DNA from: Mucilaginibacter sp. 44-25
GTDB taxonomy: Bacteria; Bacteroidota; Bacteroidia; Sphingobacteriales; Sphingobacteriaceae
Assembly: GCA_001898335.1 (NCBI GenBank)
Contig: MKTS01000010.1
Span: forward strand, 26,298-90,297
Reading direction: 5' to 3'
Length of the DNA stretch: 64,000 bases
The notes under the pieces were generated by a model that saw nothing but the letters and a program-made list of their open reading frames with translations, had not been told where the DNA came from and did no database searches. Below are positions 8,283 through 16,217 of the stretch, piece by piece; position 1 is the stretch's first letter, and every line of letters starts with the position of its first letter. Position numbers and translations under genes: made by a program.

Positions 8283-8687
8283 ATGGAAGCAACAGCAAAG
8301 ACCACTCATAAACAACAGTTATCCCAATCAAAAAACAAAGGCGGTGCGCCGAAAAAAAAGGTTAAACGGGAGTTAATTATTCGCATTAGAATGACAGCGA
8401 CCGAGCGCTTTTATATCGACAGTAAAGCCAAAACCGCAGGCATGCGTTCAAGCAGTTGGTTAAGAGCAGCAGCCAAAAGTGCCATTGTGGTTCCCCGCTT
8501 AACAGACGATGAGCGGCGCATCCTTTGGATGCTTGCCGAATTGGCCAACAACCTTAATCAGCTAACTAAGCTTGCGCATCAACTTGGGTTATTAACCGTA
8601 GCGCGGGATTGCAGTAAGATTTTGAACGAGATAGATATTACTTTAAAACACCTCAATAACCATGATAGGAAAAGTGATAACGGGTAG
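8283..8687 (+). CDS. mobC: Mobilization relaxosome protein MobC
   Basis: A 134-aa protein of the MobC/ribbon-helix-helix relaxosome family. The basic N-terminus (QSKNKGGAPKKKVKRE) precedes the family core: RMTATERFYIDSKAKTAGMRSSSWLR, then the LTDDERRILWMLAELANNLNQLTKLAH block that identifies MobC. It binds oriT and helps the relaxase nick. An AAGGAG Shine-Dalgarno sits about 8 nt before the ATG. Its end overlaps the relaxase start by 26 bp, so the two are translationally linked. Confidence 0.88.
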   Translation: MEATAKTTHKQQLSQSKNKGGAPKKKVKRELIIRIRMTATERFYIDSKAKTAGMRSSSWLRAAAKSAIVVPRLTDDERRILWMLAELANNLNQLTKLAHQLGLLTVARDCSKILNEIDITLKHLNNHDRKSDNG

Positions 8688-9648
8688 AAGCTTTGGAGGA
8701 TGCATCCGCTACGTGGTACAAAAATATGATGCGGTCGTATTGGATGCCGCAGGCGTAAGAATGCAGCAGGTCAACCAAATCATCAATGATTTTAACCTGC
8801 AACGAAAGTACAATCCCAATTTAGGAAAGGCCGTTGGCCATATTGCTTTGAGTTGGAGCGTAAACGATGCCGCTAAGTTGAACGATGAGATAATGGTAAA
8901 TATGGCTAAAGAGTATCTGCAAAAAATGAAGATACAAGACACACAGTACCTGATTGTTAAGCACAGGGACAAAGATCATCCGCATATTCACATCGTTTAC
9001 AACAGGGTAAGCAACAATGGTAAAACCATATCCGATAACTTTCAAAAGCAGCGAAATGTACAGGTAGCAAAGGAACTGACCATAAAGCATGGCCTTTATA
9101 TCTCACCGGGTAAAGAACGGGTCAACCGCCAACAGCTAAAAGGCGAGGACAAAATCAAATATGAATTATTTGATGCTATCAGTACGGCCAGCAAAAAAGT
9201 AAAAAATATCAATGAGCTAAAGCAGGTATTGGCTAAGCAGGGCATTGTTACCCACTTAAAATATAGAAGCGGTACCACCGAGGTGCAGGGCATTAGTTTC
9301 AGCAAAGGCGAATATAAATATAAAGGATCAGAGATAGACCGGAGTTTAAGTTATGCAAAGCTTAGCCAGGCAATAGAACAACAGCAGGCTAAACCGGAAA
9401 AGAGTTTGGCAGACCAGCTAAGAGAAGTAATGGAAAACGCAAAGCAGGAAAGAGAAAGTCAGGACAAGACTGAACAAACCACTTATTTAAAGCCGGAGCC
9501 GGAAACCCATTACCTGAGGCAATCGCTATCAGCAGGAGCGGATTTATTAGGTGGCATGCTTGGCAATATAGCCGACGACGATGACAGCCCGGAAAGAAGA
9601 CGGCGAAAGAAAAATGAACAACAGCAAAGTAGAGGAATATCAAGATGA
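8662..9648 (+). CDS. Relaxase (MobP/BmgA-like mobilization nuclease)
   Basis: A 328-aa relaxase. The metal-binding HUH motif is plain at residues 101-110 (HRDKDHPHIH, followed by IVYNRV), and the N-terminal Tyr17 or Tyr22 (CIRYVVQKYD) is the likely nicking tyrosine. It cuts one strand at oriT and pilots it into the recipient. No conjugation machinery is encoded nearby, so the element would need a helper type IV secretion system. The basic C-terminal tail ends QQSRGISR, a motif repeated at the end of the zeta-like toxin at 10654-11343. Confidence 0.92.
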   Translation: MIGKVITGRSFGGCIRYVVQKYDAVVLDAAGVRMQQVNQIINDFNLQRKYNPNLGKAVGHIALSWSVNDAAKLNDEIMVNMAKEYLQKMKIQDTQYLIVKHRDKDHPHIHIVYNRVSNNGKTISDNFQKQRNVQVAKELTIKHGLYISPGKERVNRQQLKGEDKIKYELFDAISTASKKVKNINELKQVLAKQGIVTHLKYRSGTTEVQGISFSKGEYKYKGSEIDRSLSYAKLSQAIEQQQAKPEKSLADQLREVMENAKQERESQDKTEQTTYLKPEPETHYLRQSLSAGADLLGGMLGNIADDDDSPERRRRKKNEQQQSRGISR

Positions 9649-10232
9649 AAGAAATAGATGAACTAAACCAAAGGATAAATGGAGTAGATGAACTTATTGA
9701 CACCTTAGTCAAAACCAACACGGATATGGAAAGAAGACAAGCAAAACTCGAAGAGCATATAGAGAATATTAAAGACCTTGTTCCTAGAATTAAAGCAATG
9801 GAAAGTAAAACGAATTATCCTGAGGTTTATATACCTGACTACAGTGAAGAGTTCGGACAGATCTTTGCGGAAATTCAAAAAGCTTATGCCGAATCCGGCA
9901 AAGAAACGTCCACTGCATCCTTCCAAAAAGTTATAGATAAAATAGACGCCTTGAATATAGATATAAGGGCATTGGCTAAACGTTACTTTGATCCAAAGAC
10001 GAGTTGGCTGCTTATCATTTGCAGCATACTCATCCTACTGGTAGCCGCATTGACAGGTACGACAATGGGCTTCGCATTCGAAGCATATGAATTTAAACTG
10101 AAAAACAACGCTGAAAATATATCAACTAGAGATACTGTTAACCGGTTCTCCCCAAATAAAACTTTTAAAAAACATAAAGTGAAAGCTGGAAGAATAAAAC
10201 AGTTTTTGCACCATACAGACAAAACAGAATAA
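9645..10232 (+). CDS. Coiled-coil membrane protein of the mob operon
   Basis: A 195-aa protein: a long heptad-rich coiled coil at about residues 3-50, a middle soluble part, one transmembrane helix near 120-145 (SWLLIICSILILLVAALTGTTMGFAF) and a basic tail. It overlaps the relaxase stop by 4 bp (ATGA). Small coiled-coil proteins with one membrane helix are common partners of Bacteroidota relaxase genes; possible role in positioning the relaxosome at the membrane (inference). No family recognised. Confidence 0.65.
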   Translation: MKEIDELNQRINGVDELIDTLVKTNTDMERRQAKLEEHIENIKDLVPRIKAMESKTNYPEVYIPDYSEEFGQIFAEIQKAYAESGKETSTASFQKVIDKIDALNIDIRALAKRYFDPKTSWLLIICSILILLVAALTGTTMGFAFEAYEFKLKNNAENISTRDTVNRFSPNKTFKKHKVKAGRIKQFLHHTDKTE

Positions 10233-10255
10233 GTGAACCCTTTATTTGTAAGACA

Positions 10256-10654
10256 ATGAACAAAACGTTAAATTTGAATAAGTTTGAGAAGAACAGCGAA
10301 CTTAGCATTTTTATAAATGCTAAACATGAGCCAATTGGTGTATTAATTCCATTGGAGCAATGGAAAAAGATAGCACCTACGGTAGATAAAAATTCTGAAC
10401 TGCATCAACTAATGGATCAATTAACATTTAAACCGATTTTTGAACGTTCTTTAAAAGAGCAGAATAATTGGCTGGATCAGGAAATTGAACAGGTTGAAGC
10501 AGAACACCTGCAAAAAGGATTATATAATATTTATCAGGACGATACATATTGCAAAGACAAAGATGTCTTTATACATCAATATACTGACCACCGTGAACTT
10601 GTAAAAGTAAATGCGGATACGGGCCAAACCCAAACTATCAGGAGAAGTTTCTAA
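10256..10654 (+). CDS. Putative antitoxin partner of the zeta-like toxin
   Basis: A 132-aa acidic/amphipathic protein with no named domain that I recognise. The N-terminal half (LSIFINAKHEPIGVLIPLEQWKKI) resembles the short beta-strand/helix segments of Phd/YefM-like antitoxins only loosely. Its stop codon shares one base with the toxin ATG (TAATG at 10652-10656), a tight coupling typical of toxin-antitoxin operons. The antitoxin call is from context. Confidence 0.5.
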   Translation: MNKTLNLNKFEKNSELSIFINAKHEPIGVLIPLEQWKKIAPTVDKNSELHQLMDQLTFKPIFERSLKEQNNWLDQEIEQVEAEHLQKGLYNIYQDDTYCKDKDVFIHQYTDHRELVKVNADTGQTQTIRRSF

Positions 10655-11343
10655 TGAAGCATCCACAATTGTATGTTTTTGCCGGACCCAATGGTGCCGG
10701 TAAGAGCACGCTGTCGGCGAGTATGCTTTTGCCTGGTACGCCCATATTTGACGGTGATAAGGAGTTTGCATTGTTAAAGAAAGAATTCCCGTCCACCGAT
10801 AGTGGCAATCTCTACGAAGCCGTAAATGGGCATATATTTTCCGATTGGAAGAATAAAGCAATGGAACAGTCGCTCGATTGTGCCTTTGAAACTAATTTCA
10901 GATCCTCAGAGGTGATGAGCTCTGTAACTGAATTTAAAAAATCTGGTTATCAAGCCAGGCTCATCTTTTTCGGACTTGATAGCCTGGAGGCTTCTATCGA
11001 ACGCGTAAAACTTCGGGTGGCGAATGGTGGTCATCAGGTTAGCCTGGATAATATAAAAGCTAATTATGAAATGGGATTGAAGAATTTGACTAAATACTAT
11101 CAAGATTTCGACTCTGTTCACTTAGTGAAAAGCTTTGCATCAAATGAGTTAGATAGGAAGCTAACCTCCTATTTAACAATCGAGGCTGGCCAAATTGAGG
11201 AGCGAGCAGAATTAATTCCTGATTGGGCGAATGACCTTGTAAAAACTGCTGAGTTAAATCAATATGCAAAAATCATGGACAAGCAGCAACCCGAACAGAA
11301 TCAAGAAAATAAAAAAGATCAATCACGTGGAATTGGTCGGTAA
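10654..11343 (+). CDS. Zeta-toxin-like P-loop kinase
   Basis: A 229-aa protein of the zeta-toxin/AAA_33 family. The Walker A motif is FAGPNGAGKST at residues 8-18, followed by DGDKEF and later FETNFRS, the usual order of the substrate-binding acidic and Arg residues, and an RVKLRVANGGHQV segment typical of the family's LID region. Zeta toxins phosphorylate UDP-sugars; whether this one does is not known. It is coupled to the gene before it. The C-terminus carries a Gln/Lys-rich linker and ends DQSRGIGR, nearly identical to the relaxase tail QQSRGISR although the DNA differs. Confidence 0.75.
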   Translation: MKHPQLYVFAGPNGAGKSTLSASMLLPGTPIFDGDKEFALLKKEFPSTDSGNLYEAVNGHIFSDWKNKAMEQSLDCAFETNFRSSEVMSSVTEFKKSGYQARLIFFGLDSLEASIERVKLRVANGGHQVSLDNIKANYEMGLKNLTKYYQDFDSVHLVKSFASNELDRKLTSYLTIEAGQIEERAELIPDWANDLVKTAELNQYAKIMDKQQPEQNQENKKDQSRGIGR

Positions 11344-11501
11344 CCATTCCATTTCACCGCGCTCGGCAAAGTTACCGACCGGCGGATGAAATGTAAAGGC
11401 TATACAAGCGAAGCATTTTAATTTGTTTTTTAGCGGTGCTTCGGCCTTGACATTTCATCCACCTTGCGCTTTTGGTGCCTAAGCGTTGAAAATGGAATGG
11501 T
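11343..11501. repeat. 159-bp nested imperfect palindrome
   Basis: Three nested pairs of arms: ACCATTCCATTT (11343-11354) with AAATGGAATGGT (11490-11501); GGATGAAATGT (11384-11394, extended with one mismatch to 17 bp) with ACATTTCATCC (11450-11460); CGAAGCA (11409-11415) with TGCTTCG (11437-11443). It begins in the stop codon region of the toxin gene. Function unknown: it could be a recombination or replication site of the element or a long folded 3' end. The remainder to 11617 shows nothing. Confidence 0.7.
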
Positions 11502-11617
11502 GAATTCAACTACTAATTAAGTTAGAATTTTATCTGTAAAAGAAATGTCTTTAATAACAAGAACCTTATCATAAAGGAACATTTTTATGATAGTAAGGAC
11601 AAGCAGGAAAGCCACCT

Positions 11618-12280
11618 TTAATCAATTTCTACACTAAACCCAGCCTCTCCGGCAGCATAAAATTCAATATTTCTCTTCTTGAAATGTTTAGCGTAGTTCT
11701 CATACCGTTGCTTCAGAAAAAAGTCTTTCGCATACCCGTCGTGAACCGGAAGTATATGCTTTGGATGAATTTTGTCGCCAAATTCAGCAACTTTCAATTC
11801 GGTGGTAAAGGGTGCCATGATTGGAAGAATCAATAAATTTATTCCTTCATATGCATAAAGCTTTTGCTCAAACGAATCAACCGGATTCAATATTTTACTG
11901 TCAATAACGTAAGCTTGCATATCCGGCAAGGGGCTATCCAGTATATGCTCGTGAGCAACATTCAAAACCTTCAAACTAAAAGGACCAATTGTCATTTCGC
12001 CTTCTTCGACAAGAATACTTTCCAAACCATTGGCAAAAAGTTCTTTCGAAACTTCTGCGTTAGTATAAATAGTAGCCTTGCTTAGTTCAATTATCTTTTT
12101 CAAATTCTCCATATCCAAATGGTCGGGATGATTGTGGGTGATAATCACCGATTGCACATCGTTAAACATTTCCGCTGTGACCAACCCTTCAGCAAAAGAA
12201 AACTTTCCAAGATCAAATAGAATTTTAAAGCCAGTTTTTTCAAATAAAAGACAAGAATGAATGTATTTTGTAATCTTCAC
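11618..12280 (-). CDS. UlaG-like MBL-fold metal-dependent hydrolase
   Basis: A 220-aa metallo-beta-lactamase fold protein. The zinc motif H-x-H-x-D-H is at THNHPDHLD near residue 50, with further ligands at AHEH (near 110) and the C-terminal LPVHDGY. The short length and the N-terminal YIHSCLLFEKTG strand fit the UlaG/L-ascorbate-6-phosphate lactonase-like group of MBL proteins; the substrate cannot be told. It lies 4 bp downstream of the DUF3606 gene on the same strand, forming a two-gene operon. Confidence 0.82.
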   Translation of the reverse strand: MKITKYIHSCLLFEKTGFKILFDLGKFSFAEGLVTAEMFNDVQSVIITHNHPDHLDMENLKKIIELSKATIYTNAEVSKELFANGLESILVEEGEMTIGPFSLKVLNVAHEHILDSPLPDMQAYVIDSKILNPVDSFEQKLYAYEGINLLILPIMAPFTTELKVAEFGDKIHPKHILPVHDGYAKDFFLKQRYENYAKHFKKRNIEFYAAGEAGFSVEID

Positions 12281-12284
12281 TACC

Positions 12285-12458
12285 TTATTTTTTTAAGTAC
12301 TTTTCTATTTCTTCTGTAGAGTTTCCTACTTTACTTATTGCGGACTTTAATTCATCGACTGAAATTTTAAAGTGTTTTGCCCAATACTCAAAATCATAAG
12401 CCTCACTCGATTCAAATTCCCTTTCGTCGCGCTCTTTAGCATTTATCGATTCATCCAT
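12285..12458 (-). CDS. DUF3606 small protein
   Basis: A 57-aa frame from the ATG at 12456-12458 to TAA at 12285-12287. The sequence FEYWAKHFKISVDELKSAISKVGNS is the DUF3606 pattern (EYWxKxFxVSxxELxxAVxxVGxS). Function unknown. It leads the operon with the MBL-fold hydrolase. Confidence 0.75.
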   Translation of the reverse strand: MDESINAKERDEREFESSEAYDFEYWAKHFKISVDELKSAISKVGNSTEEIEKYLKK

Positions 12459-12644
12459 GTTTTAATTATTTATCTACTCAATAACACTAAGCACAGGTTA
12501 TGGTTTCATTACCTGAGATTATACTTGTTTAACGAGTTATCTTATAATTAGTAAAGCCTGCAATAGCTTAATTGTCATGGCTTACCGCCCTATAAAGCAA
12601 ATCGTTGCTAACTAATTAGACATTTTGTTGTTTATGAAACACTT

Positions 12645-13034
12645 ATGTCAACCGAAGAAAACAAGCCAACTTCAAACCCCAGCGATCACCTCGCTAATGA
12701 AAGAACATTTTTAGCCTGGATCAGGACCAGTGTTGCCATAATGGGCTTTGGCTTTGTGGTGGTAAAATTTGCGCTTTTTATTAAACAGATCTCATTGGTC
12801 TTGAATACCAAACAAACCGTATTACCCGGCAAAGGTTATTCTACACAAATAGGAATCTTGCTGGTTGGCATTGGTGCTTTTATGGCTTTGTATTCGTACC
12901 TGAGATATCGAAATACGGAAAAGCAATTATTAAATAAGGCCTATAAGCCATCACAGCTTCCTTCACTTTTACTAACCCTAGCTATTGTGATAGTAGGTGC
13001 CTTATTAGTAATCTACCTGATACCTGGTTTATAA
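12645..13034 (+). CDS. DUF202 (YidH-like) membrane protein
   Basis: A 129-aa inner membrane protein with the DUF202 signature HLANERTFLAWIRTSVAIMGFGFVVVKF and three transmembrane helices (about 35-60, 75-95, 105-127). Function of the family is not established. It precedes the thiosulfate operon by 108 bp but lacks the ATAAC-N5-GTTAT box seen before the other operons, so it may be independently expressed. Confidence 0.85.
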   Translation: MSTEENKPTSNPSDHLANERTFLAWIRTSVAIMGFGFVVVKFALFIKQISLVLNTKQTVLPGKGYSTQIGILLVGIGAFMALYSYLRYRNTEKQLLNKAYKPSQLPSLLLTLAIVIVGALLVIYLIPGL

Positions 13035-13046
13035 TTAAAATGTTTT

Positions 13047-13112
13047 ATAACTTTTAGTTATTGAACATCATTAATCATGATAAAAATACCCCTCATTCTG
13101 TAATTACTTTTG
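13047..13112 (+). promoter_or_regulatory. LysR-type box and promoter of the thiosulfate dehydrogenase operon (site 1)
   Basis: ATAAC-TTTTA-GTTAT at 13047-13061 is a perfect palindrome with a T-N11-A core. Its centre (13054) is 55 nt before the TTTG of a perfect -7 box TACTTTTG (13105-13112). No good -33 TTTG is seen at the expected distance, as expected of an activator-dependent promoter. The predicted start near 13119 puts the box at about -65, the classical LysR position. Confidence 0.75.
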
Positions 13113-13142
13113 ATGTATTAAATAACAACAAAATATTACAAA

Positions 13143-13631
13143 ATGAAAAACTCAATAATCAAAACAGCACTTATCCTGATGGTATTAGGATTTACAATTA
13201 ACTCCAATGCTGCAACGGGCGGTGTAAAAGCGCCAGAACAAGTTACGGCTGAATTTACAGCTAAATATCCCGGCGCAGTACTTAAGGATTGGAAAATGGA
13301 TAAAGCCGGTTACAAGGCAGAATTTAAGCTTAACCATAAAAAATATACCGCCGTTTATGCTGCAGACGGAACCTGGTTGAAGAGCTCGACAAAGTTGAAC
13401 TGGACGAAGGATATGCCGGTGGCTGTTAAAAATGCACTAAAGAAGGGCAAATATGCGTCGTTCTATGAGGATGAAATTAAGGAAGTCACCACAAATACAG
13501 GAACGCAGTATATTTTAACTATTGACAATCATAACGGAAGTACAATGGCTACCGAGGGTTATGGCTCATGGGAAGATTACCAGATAATTTACGACATTAA
13601 CGGCGCTATTTTAAGCGTAAAAGAATTATAA
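13143..13631 (+). CDS. Secreted PepSY-like protein
   Basis: A 162-aa protein with a signal peptide (MKNSIIKTALILMVLGFTINSNA) followed by two PepSY-like (DUF2874) half repeats: FTAKYPGAVLKDWKMDKAGYKAEF and the later EITNTGTQYILTID-type strand set. These proteins are periplasmic and thought to bind or inhibit partner proteins; the ligand here is unknown. First gene of the predicted LysR-controlled operon, 26 bp before the TsdA-like cytochrome. Confidence 0.75.
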   Translation: MKNSIIKTALILMVLGFTINSNAATGGVKAPEQVTAEFTAKYPGAVLKDWKMDKAGYKAEFKLNHKKYTAVYAADGTWLKSSTKLNWTKDMPVAVKNALKKGKYASFYEDEIKEVTTNTGTQYILTIDNHNGSTMATEGYGSWEDYQIIYDINGAILSVKEL

Positions 13632-13657
13632 TAATCCTCTTAATAAATAATAGTATC

Positions 13658-14761
13658 ATGCAACCCGAAGAAGAAAAAGAACTGGTTAAAACGATAGTGA
13701 AGGTATCACGCTATACGATTTATATAACGTTGATTGCTGTAGCATGTATGGCAATTACAATAGTTTCCTTATTCAATAACGGATCGGGAACTACAGCAAG
13801 CCCCAAAGCAAATGAGGGCGCAGCTACAACCAGTGTTACTGCTCCTTCATCTCCGCTTGCCGCAGCTGGAACTACGCCGAGAGCCATACCTGAAGATGCC
13901 TGGAAAGCGCCGGATGAAAGCACCATCCCGGCAGGAAAAGCAGGCGACATGATTCGTTATGGAAAAGAGCTTTTAGTACATACATCTCAATATTTTGGCC
14001 CGCAGGGTTCGGTTGCGCATATTACCAACGGCATGAACTGCCAGAATTGTCACCTTGCAGGCGGCACTAAATTGTTCGGAAACGATTACGCCGGTTTCAT
14101 TGCCAGCTATCCAAAAATGAGTGGGCGCAGCGGTAAGATAGAGCCAGCTTCAGAACGAATAGCGGAATGTTTTGAACGCAGCCTGGCAGGTAAAGTACCG
14201 GATACTTCAAAAAAAGAGATCCAATCTATATTGGCCTATATGAAATGGATCGGTAAGGATGTAAAAAAAGGGCAGAAACTATTCGGAAGTGCAACAGAAA
14301 AGTTGGCCTTCATGGATGGGGCTGCCGATCCGATAAAAGGAAAAGCGGTTTTTACCATGAAATGTCAAAGCTGTCACGGCAATAACGGAGAAGGCATGTT
14401 AGCTGCCGATAAAAAATCCTACACCAATCCGCCTCTATGGGGTAAGGATAGTTATAATGATGGTGCGGGTATGTACAGGCTGACTAATCTTGCCGGATTT
14501 GTTAAAAACAATATGCCTTTCGGCGCCACTTATGAAAGCCCGCAGCTGACAGATGAAGAAGCCTGGAACGTAGCAGCCTTTATTAACACCCAACCCCGTC
14601 CGCACAAAGACCAGCACAATGACTGGAAGGATTTGAAAAAGAAACCGATAGATTTTCCTTTTGGGCCGTATGCGGATGCCTTTAGCGAAAAACAGCACAA
14701 ACTTGGCCCCTTTAAGCCAATCAAAGACGCACAAAAAGAATTAACCGTTAAAAAATCATAA
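13658..14761 (+). CDS. tsdA: Membrane-anchored dihaem cytochrome c, TsdA-like thiosulfate dehydrogenase
   Basis: A 367-aa protein with an N-terminal membrane anchor (about residues 18-40) and two c-type haem sites: CQNCH at 128-132 and CQSCH at 236-240. Cys171 (IAECFERS), 39 residues after the first haem histidine, stands where TsdA has its unusual axial cysteine ligand, and Met286 in KNNMPFG is a fit for the second haem's ligand. The block YGKELLVHTSQYFGPQGSVA...TNGMNCQNCH is characteristic of TsdA. TsdA interconverts thiosulfate and tetrathionate in the periplasm; the direction here is not decided by sequence. It sits next to DsrE and binding-protein genes, which supports a sulfur role. Confidence 0.85.
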   Translation: MQPEEEKELVKTIVKVSRYTIYITLIAVACMAITIVSLFNNGSGTTASPKANEGAATTSVTAPSSPLAAAGTTPRAIPEDAWKAPDESTIPAGKAGDMIRYGKELLVHTSQYFGPQGSVAHITNGMNCQNCHLAGGTKLFGNDYAGFIASYPKMSGRSGKIEPASERIAECFERSLAGKVPDTSKKEIQSILAYMKWIGKDVKKGQKLFGSATEKLAFMDGAADPIKGKAVFTMKCQSCHGNNGEGMLAADKKSYTNPPLWGKDSYNDGAGMYRLTNLAGFVKNNMPFGATYESPQLTDEEAWNVAAFINTQPRPHKDQHNDWKDLKKKPIDFPFGPYADAFSEKQHKLGPFKPIKDAQKELTVKKS

Positions 14762-14772
14762 ACATAAAAACC

Positions 14773-15228
14773 ATGAAAAAGTACACCTTAATTTTAGTAG
14801 CCTTCGCCTTTTTAACTTTTGTAAAAACAGCAAGCGCCCAAACCGATCCTGCAGCTTTTACCGGCGCGACAGCAAAGTTGAAGCATTACGATGCGCTGTA
14901 TATCCTGAATTCAAACGACGATAAAAAAATAAAGGCCACGCTGCGCAATATTGACAACGCGCTGGAAGATGTCCGCCTGAAAGGCAAATTGCATGTGGAG
15001 CTTATCGCTTTCGGCGATGGCGTTGCCGTTTATATGAAGAGCGACGCATATGAGCAAACGCTGAAAGACCTTCAGGCCAAAGGTGTTGTTTTAGCTCAAT
15101 GCAGCAATACGATCAAAGAACGAAAAATAGATAAAAACGACCTATTCCCGTTTGTATCATACGTACCTAGCGGTAATGGCGAGATCATCATCCGCCAGTA
15201 TGAAGGCTGGGCTGTAGTTCATCCATAA
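14773..15228 (+). CDS. Periplasmic DsrE-family protein
   Basis: A 151-aa protein with a signal peptide (MKKYTLILVAFAFLTFVKTASA) and a DsrE/DsrF-like alpha/beta domain; AYEQTLKDLQAKGVVLAQCSNT contains the single conserved cysteine of the family. DsrE-type proteins carry or transfer sulfane sulfur; an exported version beside TsdA suggests handling of thiosulfate- or tetrathionate-derived sulfur outside the inner membrane (inference). 11 bp after tsdA. Confidence 0.8.
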   Translation: MKKYTLILVAFAFLTFVKTASAQTDPAAFTGATAKLKHYDALYILNSNDDKKIKATLRNIDNALEDVRLKGKLHVELIAFGDGVAVYMKSDAYEQTLKDLQAKGVVLAQCSNTIKERKIDKNDLFPFVSYVPSGNGEIIIRQYEGWAVVHP

Positions 15229-15272
15229 CCTCCTTATCATTTCTAAAAATCATTTACAACCATTAAAGTCAA

Positions 15273-16193
15273 ATGAAAAGTTATAAAAATATATTGTTTA
15301 GCGTAGCGGCACTTATTGCATGCAGCAGCCAGGTTAAAGCGCAGGATCACCGTTTTGATCCGCCGTGGAACAGCCCTCCCGAAAGTAAGGTCATGTTTAC
15401 CGTGCCGGGCGTAGATAACGTACCCGATCTATTCGGCGATATCAACGATCCCCAGTTAGTCGTGTTCTTTGCCGGTAACCAGTTTATGTGCCTGGATGAT
15501 ATGATGGCGGCATTTAAGAAGGCTTATCCACAATACCAGCGGGTATTTGCGGAAACGTTGCCTCCGGGCATTTTAGCCAAACAAATTATGGGTGGCTCGA
15601 TCACCATCGGTAACCTGCGTATCACGCTTAAACCTGATGTTTATACCGCAGGAAAAAACCGCACGGATCAAATGCCGGAATATTTCAGCAAAACCGAAGC
15701 CTATGCCTATAACCGTTTAGCCATAATGGTACAGAAAGGCAATCCGAAAAATATTAAAGGATTAAAAGATTTAGGGCAGGCTGCGATCCGTGTTAGTATG
15801 CCGAACCCGGATTTTGAAGGGATAGGTAAACGCATTGAGCAGGCTTACGTACTTGCGGGAACAGAATCTTTGCGTAAGACCATTATGGAAGATAAGGTAA
15901 AAGATAGTACCACTTACCTTACCCAGATCCACCATCGTCAATCACCGATGCGTATTATGTACGGTCAATCGGACGCAGCACCGGTATGGTATAGTGAGGC
16001 TTATTACCAGGTGATGATCAAGCACCCGGTTGATATGGTCGAGATTCCCTCTGATCAGAATATCAACGCGACTTATGTTGCAGGACAACTAAAAAATGCG
16101 CCGCATGCGCAGGCAGCCAGGGATTTCATGGACTTTTTAGTTAGCCCGGCAGCCAAAGCGATATACCGCAAATACGGATTTACAACCAAATAA
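15273..16193 (+). CDS. Periplasmic substrate-binding protein (ModA-like), orphan
   Basis: A 306-aa exported protein with signal peptide MKSYKNILFSVAALIACSSQVKA and a type-2 periplasmic binding fold: VVFFAGNQFMCLDDMMAAFKKAYP at the start, LAIMVQKGNPKNIKGLKDL in the middle and ARDFMDFLVSPAAKAIYRKYGF at the end, as in ModA-like proteins. No ABC permease or ATPase is encoded anywhere near it, so it may serve as a ligand carrier or sensor rather than in import. Ligand probably an oxyanion, from family and context. Confidence 0.78.
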   Translation: MKSYKNILFSVAALIACSSQVKAQDHRFDPPWNSPPESKVMFTVPGVDNVPDLFGDINDPQLVVFFAGNQFMCLDDMMAAFKKAYPQYQRVFAETLPPGILAKQIMGGSITIGNLRITLKPDVYTAGKNRTDQMPEYFSKTEAYAYNRLAIMVQKGNPKNIKGLKDLGQAAIRVSMPNPDFEGIGKRIEQAYVLAGTESLRKTIMEDKVKDSTTYLTQIHHRQSPMRIMYGQSDAAPVWYSEAYYQVMIKHPVDMVEIPSDQNINATYVAGQLKNAPHAQAARDFMDFLVSPAAKAIYRKYGFTTK

Positions 16194-16217
16194 TAAACGA
16201 ACATTAACATTAAAAAT

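Noticed and set aside
12481..12501. ATAAC and GTTAT arms upstream of the DUF3606 gene as a fifth LysR box
   Set aside because: The arms are 11 nt apart rather than 5 and no TTTG is found at the 55-nt spacing.
4859..12537. 11-bp direct repeat GTTTAACGAGT at 4859-4869 and 12527-12537 as attachment sites
   Set aside because: The match is short and A/T-rich, flanks differ, and it would split the element without any other sign; kept only as an alternative to the larger element.
12562..12627. LysR box upstream of the DUF202 gene
   Set aside because: There is a TTTG 21 nt before the ATG, but the sequence 55 nt upstream does not match the palindrome.
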